Source: CAZGDV01 sp964524995
GTDB taxonomy: Bacteria; Chloroflexota; Dehalococcoidia; SZUA-161
Length of the DNA stretch: 35,338 nucleotides
Assembly: GCA_964524995.1 (NCBI GenBank)
Contig: CAZGDV010000018.1
Span: 1 to 35,338, forward strand
Direction of reading: 5' to 3'
Part shown: positions 29,193 through 35,338 of the stretch, piece after piece
Position numbering within the stretch: the stretch's first letter is position 1
Layout of the letters: each line of letters opens with the position of its first letter
Notes under the pieces: model-generated
Seen by the model: the letters and a program-made list of their open reading frames with translations, nothing else
Told to the model about the DNA's origin: nothing
Databases searched by the model: none
Position numbers and translations under genes: made by a program

Positions 29193-29687
29193 TTAGACCC
29201 CCAGCCGCTGTCTGAACTCCTTGACCTGCGCTCTGTACTCCTCCAGCCTCTGCGGTGACATTTCGTCGGGCCACTCTGTGTCAACCTGATAGAAGCAATC
29301 GATGACCGCTCCACTCTTGGGGGCCAGTGCTATGATCCTGGCCGGATTGCCTTTCACGAGCTTGATCTTCTTGGTCATGAAGGCGGAGATAAAGCCTTCG
29401 CCCTTTCTTATGACCTTCTTCCATATCTGCGGCGTCGCGCTCAGGATGAAATCGGCCTTCTGCTCGGCTCCCGCCCTCGAGATGTGCACGCTGTCGTCCT
29501 GCAGGACACCGTTCTCCAGGTGGAGCGCGAAGTCGATGTCCTCGTCGATGCCCAGCTTGGGGTCGGCGAGCACTCGAAAGGTGAGGAAGATGTTCATCCC
29601 CTTGAACGTCTTGTTCTGATTGTCCGGGTTGCCCCTGTAGACCTTGGCGACCTCTTCCATCCATTCCGGTGTCACGTACGAAAACAT
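29193..29687 (-). CDS. SCP2 sterol-carrier-domain protein
   Basis: The 164-residue protein has the SCP2 fold pattern: a central beta-sheet segment (DIDFALHLENGVLQDDSV, KADFILSATPQIWKKVIRKGEGFISAFMTKKIKLVKGNPARIIAL) that forms a lipid-binding tunnel. Stand-alone SCP2 proteins carry acyl chains or acyl-CoA between enzymes, which fits its place between two acyl-CoA ligases. ATG 29687 has GGAGG five bases upstream; the GTG at 29699 falls within that site. It is in the same orientation as its neighbours and separated by 34 and 63 bp. Confidence 0.88.
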   Translation of the reverse strand: MFSYVTPEWMEEVAKVYRGNPDNQNKTFKGMNIFLTFRVLADPKLGIDEDIDFALHLENGVLQDDSVHISRAGAEQKADFILSATPQIWKKVIRKGEGFISAFMTKKIKLVKGNPARIIALAPKSGAVIDCFYQVDTEWPDEMSPQRLEEYRAQVKEFRQRLGV

Positions 29688-29721
29688 ATTCGCCTCCACA
29701 GCCTTGTTCCGCCTGGCATGA

Positions 29722-31416
29722 TCACTTCAGCACGCCCTGTGCCTTCATCTTCCCGATCTCCTCCTCCCTCAACGCCCTTTTGAATATCTTGCCCGTTCTC
29801 GTAAGGGGCAGCTCGTCTCTGAACTCGACCTGCCTGGGCACGGCGATCGGCGGGAGATTCTCCTTGCAGTATTCGATGATGTCGTCCGCGGTCAGCTTGC
29901 CCTCGTACTCCGCCGTTGGCTTGAGATAGACCTTGATCCTCTCGCTGCCCGGCCGCTCCGGATCAGGTATTCCCACGCTCGCCGCCATAGCCACGCCCGG
30001 ATGCTTGAACAGTACCTCGTCCACCTCCGTAGTGTATACCTTGAACCCGGAGATATTGGCCATGTCCTTGATTCTGTCCAGCAGCACGAAGTATCCGTTC
30101 TCGTCCATCCTGCCGATATCGCCTGTGTGCAGCCAGCCATCCACGAGACCGCTTCCGGGCGTAGGCCAGTAGCCCTTCATCGTCTGTGGACCCCGGATGA
30201 CTATCTCGCCGATCTCGCCCGCCCCCAGCTCCTCGCCGCTGTTGGGGTCGACAATCACCGCCTCGGTGTCCGGGACCGGCAGGCCGATACCGAGTATCTC
30301 CTTTGACACGAAGCCCGTGATCTTGGAGAAGCAGGAGACGTTGGCGTGAGAGAGGGGCCCGCACTCGGTCAGGCCGTAGCCCTCGGTCACAGGCATCATG
30401 ATGTCGTCCTTGATGGCCTGGAACAGCCCCTCGGGCAGGGGCGCGGCACCTGACATGAACATGACTGGCAGTCTGCCGACCTTCCTCTGGGCGATGGCCA
30501 TCAAGTGGGTCGGCACTGCGTAGATCAGCAGGGGGCGGTTCTCCTGCATGAGCCGTATCGCCTGATCGATGTCCCTCGGGTCGGAAACGAGCAGCAGGCG
30601 CAGTCCCAGTGCGATACTAGCTGCCATCGCCATGTGGCCGTACGAGTGGAACAGCGGCACCATGATCTCCGCTGCGGCCTTCCCCTTGATGCCCGGCCAC
30701 AGCGGCTCGAGGGCCCAGATCACCTGCCTGACGTTGGTGGCCCGGTTGAAATGGGTGATCATGACCCCTTTGGGGACGCCGGTGGCGCCGCCGGTGAAGG
30801 ACAGGTACGCCAGGTCTTCCTCGGGGTCGATCTCTACCTCGGGCGGCTTCGGCTCGTGTTCCGCCAGCAGGTCCTTGAATCGGATCGCACCCGCCGCGCT
30901 GCCCGCTTCGCTCGCTTCAGCCGCGTACTCCATGGGTGAGGTCACTATCACGTTCTTGAGCTTGGTCTTGTCCTTGAGGGCATCCACCAGGCTGAGGGCC
31001 TCTTCCGAGCAGACGACCGTCTCGGCACCGGATTCCCCGATCTCGTGCTCGAGGTCCTGCGTCTTGTGCAGGGTGCTGCACGGCACCAGAACGGCGCCGG
31101 TCTTGGACACAGCGAAGTCGGTCATGATGAACTGCGGGCAGTTGGGGAGGATGGCGGCAACCTTGTCGCCCTTCTTGACGCCCAGAGTGCCCAGGGCGTT
31201 GGCCAGCCTGTCCACGATGGACCGGAGCTCCTGGTAGGGGATTCTCTTGCCCAGGTACTCGATGGCTGTTTGGCCGGGATACGCGTCCGCGGAATTGTCC
31301 AGAAGCTTGTAGACCGGAATCCTGTCGTAGGGCTCCAGACTCTTCTTCAAGGGGTAGGGGCCCAGCTTGTAGTTCTTGATCCAGGGTTTGTCGCTGCCCT
31401 TGATCTTGTCGGTCAC
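29722..31416 (-). CDS. AMP-dependent acyl-CoA ligase
   Basis: The 564-residue ANL enzyme has the P-loop SFTGGATGVPKGVM, VTEGYGLTECGPLSH, GWLHTGDIGRMDENGYFVLLDR, hinge region KDMANISGFKVY and PLTRTGKIFKRAL with the catalytic Lys. It resembles long- or medium-chain acyl-CoA synthetases. GTG 31416 follows AGAGGAAG. It lies 16 bp after the aldehyde:ferredoxin oxidoreductase gene, which suggests that the acid made by that enzyme is then activated to its CoA ester. Both are probably on one transcript. Confidence 0.92.
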   Translation of the reverse strand: MTDKIKGSDKPWIKNYKLGPYPLKKSLEPYDRIPVYKLLDNSADAYPGQTAIEYLGKRIPYQELRSIVDRLANALGTLGVKKGDKVAAILPNCPQFIMTDFAVSKTGAVLVPCSTLHKTQDLEHEIGESGAETVVCSEEALSLVDALKDKTKLKNVIVTSPMEYAAEASEAGSAAGAIRFKDLLAEHEPKPPEVEIDPEEDLAYLSFTGGATGVPKGVMITHFNRATNVRQVIWALEPLWPGIKGKAAAEIMVPLFHSYGHMAMAASIALGLRLLLVSDPRDIDQAIRLMQENRPLLIYAVPTHLMAIAQRKVGRLPVMFMSGAAPLPEGLFQAIKDDIMMPVTEGYGLTECGPLSHANVSCFSKITGFVSKEILGIGLPVPDTEAVIVDPNSGEELGAGEIGEIVIRGPQTMKGYWPTPGSGLVDGWLHTGDIGRMDENGYFVLLDRIKDMANISGFKVYTTEVDEVLFKHPGVAMAASVGIPDPERPGSERIKVYLKPTAEYEGKLTADDIIEYCKENLPPIAVPRQVEFRDELPLTRTGKIFKRALREEEIGKMKAQGVLK

Positions 31417-31432
31417 GGCGCTTCCTCTCTAG

Positions 31433-33301
31433 CTAACCCCATATGTCGGGTATGTACTCCTCGAGCCCCAGCTCTCGCAGCTTCTCCGGCGTGGGCTTGC
31501 CGGTGGCCTTGTCCCATCCCCGCAGCTCGTAGTACTTGTCCAGCATCGCGGGCAGGTTCTCGTTCACCATCCCGGCCGCCGGGCCCTCCGTCAAGGGCTC
31601 CTCGAGGAGGCGCGGCGGCAATGTATCGTCGGCTCTGGTGACCCCCTCCCGCACATTGAAGACCCGGCCGAGGTTGTAGGCCCTCTCGCCGATCTCGACC
31701 AGGTCCTTGTAGGAGAACTTGCGGCCGAGGCAGCGCTCGACGAGCTGCACCCACTCCTCCGAGTCGAGGCAGAAACCCATGAACTTGCACGCGCCCAGGG
31801 TATCGAGGGCGGTCATCACGTTCTCCAGTTCGACCAGGACGTGCACCTCCTCCGGGTCGGCCACCAGTGGGTCCTTGATCTGGCTGTCGGGAATGACGAG
31901 GAACGGTATGTCGAGGAACGTGGGCCCCTGTATGTAGGCTGTGATGTGGTCCCCGCCTCGATTTGCCACGGCATACGCCAGGCCCGTGATCTGGACGGCC
32001 CTGGAATCGTAGGCCGGCAGTTCGAGGCCCTTGACGTTCATGGCGAACTTCTCGCTTCCCTTGTCCAGCTTCCGGGCCATCCTCCGGGTGCCCTCCGCAA
32101 GGAGGTCTCCGATGCCCTCTCGCTTCGCGGTCTTGTGGATGAGTTCGATCACGATGTCGGGGTCGCCGAACTTGAGTTCCAGGCCGTCCGTGTCCTTCTT
32201 CGTCAGTATGCCTTTCTCGAAGCACTCGATTGCGAAAGCGATGGTGCTTCCCGTGGATATGGTATCCATGCCATAGTCGTCGCACAGGTAATGGGCCCAG
32301 GTGATCGCCTCCATGTCGGTAACATAGCACTGGCCGCCCAGTGTGCCTACGCTCTCGTATTCCGGGCCTTCGCCCTTCTTTCCGGCGTACTTGCCCTCCT
32401 TGATCGAGGTGCGCCGCCCGCACTTGAGCGGACAGGCGTAGCAGCCCATCGGTTCTTCGAGGACCTTCTCGCTCAACGCCTGGGCGTTTATCTCTTCGAT
32501 CTCGGGGAACATGCTTGTCTGCCAGTTCCTGGTGGGGAACCCGCCTCGCACGTTGACGAGGTCGATCACGGCGTTGGTGCCGAATGTCTCGAGAGTCACC
32601 TTGAACATGGACTGGTCGAGCAACTCGAACTGCTTCTTGGCCACCTCGGCGAAGCCTTCCGGGTCCGCTATGCTGACCTTCTTCTTGCCGCTGACCGCGA
32701 TAGCCTTCAGTTTCTTCGACCCCATTACCGCCCCGCCCCCGCAGCGACCCGCAGCCCTGTGCAGGTCGTTCATGATGCTGGCGTATCTCACCTGGTTCTC
32801 GCCGGCTATGCCTATGCAGTCGACGTTGAACTTGTCTCCGAGCTCCTCCTTGATGATCCTGGTCGTCTCGGTCACGCTATTGCCCCACAGGTGGGAAGCA
32901 TCCCTTATCTCGGCCTTGTCCTCGGTGATCACGAGGTAGACGGGCTTCTCGGATGCGCCCCGGAATATGATGCCGTCATAGCCGGTTCGCTTGAAGTCTA
33001 CGCCCCAGAAACCGGCGGAGTTCGACTGCGCCCAAAGGCCCGTCAAGGGGGACTTGAAGACCCAGTTGAACCTCCCTGTGCTGGGAGCAACGGTCCCGGT
33101 CAGCGCGCCTGTCATGAGTATGAGCTCGTTGTCCGGGCCGAGAGGCTCCGCACCCTTGGGCACGTCGTGGTAAAGATAGTGCGTTGCGAGCCCCGCACCC
33201 GTGAGGTACTTGTCGAACAGCTCCTGTGGTATCTCCTCCTCCTGGACGGTCGAATTCGACAGATCGACTCTCAGAAGCTTGCCGTGACCTCCGTACATCA
33301 C
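31433..33301 (-). CDS. Tungsten aldehyde:ferredoxin oxidoreductase
   Basis: AOR oxidises aldehydes to acids, passing two electrons to ferredoxin, and can run in reverse. The 622-residue protein shows the tungsto-bis-pterin binding N-terminal domain (GPLTGLWAQSNSAGFWG-like region, RCGGGAVMGSKKLKAIAV). The [4Fe-4S] ligands are C287-x2-C290-x3-C294 (CYACPLKC) and C505 (DTLGACKFMGF). Pterin contacts appear in the SVGTLGGQCYVTD and DTLGACK regions. The normal family length is about 600-620. Start ATG 33301 (or the adjacent 33298) is 126 bp from the acyl-CoA dehydrogenase. Tungsten enzymes point to an anaerobic life. Confidence 0.94.
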   Translation of the reverse strand: MMYGGHGKLLRVDLSNSTVQEEEIPQELFDKYLTGAGLATHYLYHDVPKGAEPLGPDNELILMTGALTGTVAPSTGRFNWVFKSPLTGLWAQSNSAGFWGVDFKRTGYDGIIFRGASEKPVYLVITEDKAEIRDASHLWGNSVTETTRIIKEELGDKFNVDCIGIAGENQVRYASIMNDLHRAAGRCGGGAVMGSKKLKAIAVSGKKKVSIADPEGFAEVAKKQFELLDQSMFKVTLETFGTNAVIDLVNVRGGFPTRNWQTSMFPEIEEINAQALSEKVLEEPMGCYACPLKCGRRTSIKEGKYAGKKGEGPEYESVGTLGGQCYVTDMEAITWAHYLCDDYGMDTISTGSTIAFAIECFEKGILTKKDTDGLELKFGDPDIVIELIHKTAKREGIGDLLAEGTRRMARKLDKGSEKFAMNVKGLELPAYDSRAVQITGLAYAVANRGGDHITAYIQGPTFLDIPFLVIPDSQIKDPLVADPEEVHVLVELENVMTALDTLGACKFMGFCLDSEEWVQLVERCLGRKFSYKDLVEIGERAYNLGRVFNVREGVTRADDTLPPRLLEEPLTEGPAAGMVNENLPAMLDKYYELRGWDKATGKPTPEKLRELGLEEYIPDIWG

Positions 33302-33427
33302 TGCCGCCTTTCTACGCTCGGAATCGAGGGTGCACAGATACCTACACGCTGCCAGGAATCACGTGCACCAAATAGCAGCGAGAAGGGTAGTGGCCAATAT
33401 GTTAGTTCTTCAACGGGTGTTGTGCAA

Positions 33428-35211
33428 CTAGCAGGTATACTTGCCCACTTCGATAATGTCGTCGGCGATCGCCCGTCTCAGCTGCACGCTGTTCAACGGG
33501 GTGAACTGCATGGCCTTCGCCAGCGTAGCGAGTTGGCCGTCGAGGGCCTCTCCCGTCTCCATTGTGGCTGCTAGGCTGCGGGCGTAGTTGGCGACCCTCA
33601 CCATAGCCTCGTTCACATACAGCTCCACCATCAGTATCTTGGTCTTGGACCTGTCTTGCCCGCTCGCCTGGATGGACTTGAGTGCACGGAGCAGGCCGCT
33701 CTCCATAGCCAGAATCTCCTGTGCCATGTCCGACAGGAAAGCAAGGACTTCCTGCTCGTCCTCTATCCCCATGCCGTACTTCTGCGCCGCGCTGCCGCAA
33801 AGCGACAGGAACACCTTCTTCGCCCGTTGCACCAGTCTTCGCTCATACCCCAGGGGACCGTCGTCCGGCTTGGGCGTGAGTGGTTCAAGCGATGGCAACT
33901 CGCTCTTTGCCTTCTCGGCCTCTCCGAACAGAGGTATGTCGTTCTTCAGCGCAGATCTCAGGAGCATGCCGATGCTGAGCATCCTGTTGATCTCGTTCGT
34001 ACCCTCGAATATACGGAAGATGCGGTTGTCGCGGTATATCTCCTCCGCCGGGTAGTCCTCGCAGAACCCGTACCCCCCGAAAATCTGCAGGCCCTCGTCG
34101 GCGATGAAGTCCAGTACCTCGGAGGCGTATACCTTGTTGAGGGAGCACTCCACCGCGTACTCGCCAATGGACTTGGCACTCTGGCGGCCCACGTCTTCCG
34201 CTGTTCGGTCGACTGTGGCTAGGCTGGCATCTATCAAGCCACCCGAGCGGTAGACCATGCTCTCGGCCATATAGGTCTTGGTCGCCATCTCGGCGATCTT
34301 ATGCTTGATGAGACCGAACTGGCAGATGGGCTTGTTGAACTGGACGCGCTCCTTCGAATAGCCCACGCTGGCCTCCATTGCCAGCTTCATCACCCCGAGG
34401 CACCCGGCAGCCAGCTTGAACCTGCCGAGGTTCAGGATGTTGAAGGCCACTATGTGGCCCCTGCCGATCTCGAAGACAGCGTTCTCTACCGGGACCAACG
34501 CGCTATCCAGGAATATGCTGCAGGTGGACGCTCCGTGCAGGCCCATCTTCTTCTCTTCAGCGCCGGTGGATATACCCTCGAAGCCTGACTCCACGATGAA
34601 GGCCGTCATCTTGTCGCCATCGACCTTAGCATAGGTGAAGATCAGGTCTGCGAAGCCACCGTTGGTCACGTACTGCTTCTGGCCGTCGAGCTTGTAGTGC
34701 TTGCCATCCGGCGTCAGCTTGGCTGTCGTCTGGATTGACATCGCGTCGGTGCCTGATCCTGGCTCCGTGAGGGCGTAAGCTCCTATCTTCTCGCCGGTGG
34801 CAATGCTGGGTAGATACTTCTCCTTCTGCGCCTTGTTGCCGAAGAAAACGAGCGGCATGGACCCGATTCCGGTATGATCGTTCATGGTCAGTCCGAAGGA
34901 GCCCGACATCGCGGAGTGCTCGCAGATCAGAAGCGAGGCGATGCTATCCATGTGCGAGCCGCCGTACTCCTCGTCGATGTCGACCCCCAGCAGGCCGAGT
35001 TCACCCGCCTTGAGCATCAGCTTGCGGCTCAGGGCCCAGTCCTTCTGCTCCAGCTCCTTGACGTGGGGCAAGACCTCGTTCTTGACGAACCGTTCCGTGG
35101 TCTTGATTATCATCTCGTGTTCTTCACGGAAGTCCTCCGGCGTGAAAACCTCTTCCGGAGGGTCTCCTCGAATAGGAACGAACCACCCTTCCTGATAACT
35201 TTTTCCTGCAT
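33428..35211 (-). pseudogene. Acyl-CoA dehydrogenase (long ACAD type) with a 1-nt frameshift near the start
   Basis: ATG 35211 has AAGGGGG six bases upstream and begins MQEKVIRKGGSFLFEET. From the next codon the conserved protein is found only in the adjacent frame (PPEEVFTPEDFREEH onward). Inserting one C in the CCC run (GGG at 35160-35162 on the plus strand) joins them and gives a 594-residue protein. The rest is intact: an N-terminal helical domain, FGLTMNDHTGIG, ALTEPGSGTDAMSIQT (FAD/substrate motif), QIFGGYGFCEDYPAEE, IFRIFEGTNEINRM with the catalytic-Glu region, and the C-terminal extension of VLCAD/ACAD9-like enzymes. An apparent longer open frame starting near 35269 ignores the ribosome site and has a non-conserved N-terminus. 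A sequencing indel is as likely as a true lesion. Confidence 0.85.
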
Positions 35212-35225
35212 GGCAACCCCCTTCG

Positions 35226-35338
35226 TTATTGATCTCGTTCGAATATGCCAGCGGCACCCATTCCGCCACCGGTGCACATAGTGACCATGCCGTGCCTGGC
35301 GTTTCGCCGCTGCATCTCGTAGACCAGCTTGACAGTAA
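35226..35338 (-). CDS. Acetyl-CoA acyltransferase (thiolase), C-terminal end only
   Basis: The partial frame, open to the window edge, reads TVKLVYEMQRRNARHGMVTM then CTGGGMGAAGIFERDQ and a TAA stop at 35228-35226. Tyr-Glu-x-x-x-R followed by a Cys-x-GGG-x-GxA catalytic loop is the thiolase C-terminus; the Cys is the second active-site cysteine. It lies 14 bp before the acyl-CoA dehydrogenase start and would complete a beta-oxidation pair. Confidence 0.85.
   Translation of the reverse strand, partial: TVKLVYEMQRRNARHGMVTMCTGGGMGAAGIFERDQ

Noticed and set aside
31841..33574. Very long plus-strand open frame (over 570 codons) opposite the aldehyde:ferredoxin oxidoreductase
   Set aside because: The minus-strand gene has all family motifs; the plus-strand reading shows none and is a codon-bias shadow.
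1..35338. CRISPR array
   Set aside because: No series of regularly spaced direct repeats with unique spacers is visible. The intergenic repeats are few, irregular and palindromic.

Overview
The window is a bacterial chromosome fragment of roughly 60% G+C. It has sigma70-type promoters, clear Shine-Dalgarno sites, and many GTG and TTG starts. The gene content suggests an anaerobic Chloroflexota bacterium, possibly of the Dehalococcoidia: a tungsten aldehyde:ferredoxin oxidoreductase, several acyl-CoA ligases, acyl-CoA dehydrogenase and thiolase genes, a Vms1/VLRF1-type peptidyl-tRNA hydrolase, small zinc-ribbon proteins and hairpin-rich intergenic repeats. That placement is an inference from the mix of families and is not proven by any single marker.

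Layout. 1-3.2 kb (minus): a small excisionase-type HTH gene, then cysK-cysE followed by a cupin_5/GNAT fusion gene broken by an amber codon. 3.2-5.7 kb: an intergenic zone of repeated palindromic elements, a Rieske protein, a DUF296/PPC protein and a metallo-beta-lactamase-fold hydrolase. 5.7-8.4 kb: a 2106-bp IS6-like mobile element with imperfect 22-bp inverted ends and an 8-bp target duplication. It sits inside a small gene whose reading frame is restored exactly when the element is removed. Besides a DDE transposase the element carries a separate zinc-ribbon ORF, a promoter-driven class II tRNA with a tRNA-Leu body and a proline anticodon (UGG), a GIY-YIG-like protein and a small basic protein. 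8.4-12.3 kb: an ATC-hydrolase-like protein, DUF6544-like and DUF1295-like proteins, and divergently transcribed degV and plsY. 12.3-17.2 kb (minus): a tightly packed run of radical SAM/SPASM, EgtD-like methyltransferase, arginine-deiminase-fold enzyme and GH15 glycosidase. 17.5-22.7 kb (plus): MutS2, a DUF2779 RecB/DEDD nuclease and a VLRF1 peptidyl-tRNA hydrolase in an apparent operon, then a zinc-ribbon protein behind a near-perfect CRP/FNR-type class II site. 22.8-27.4 kb: a GT4 glycosyltransferase, a Cys-containing unknown protein, a MarR regulator, an orphan OmpR response regulator with a PAS/kinase fragment just upstream, and two more paralogues of the HTH gene at the left end. 27.4-35.3 kb (minus): a lipid/aldehyde catabolic cluster of thiolase (partial), acyl-CoA dehydrogenase (frameshifted near its start), aldehyde:ferredoxin oxidoreductase, acyl-CoA ligase, SCP2 protein and acyl-CoA ligase.

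How the parts work together. The right-hand cluster would activate fatty or aromatic acids to CoA thioesters, oxidise aldehydes with ferredoxin and feed beta-oxidation. The MutS2-nuclease-VLRF1 group looks like a ribosome-rescue module. The radical SAM-methyltransferase-deiminase group looks like an undescribed biosynthetic or modification pathway. The strongest novelty is the tRNA-carrying IS6-like element. The window also holds several independent gene lesions: one in-frame amber, one 1-nt deletion, one insertion, one kinase fragment and one lost zinc-ligand Cys. These may reflect genome decay or, for the point lesions, assembly error.
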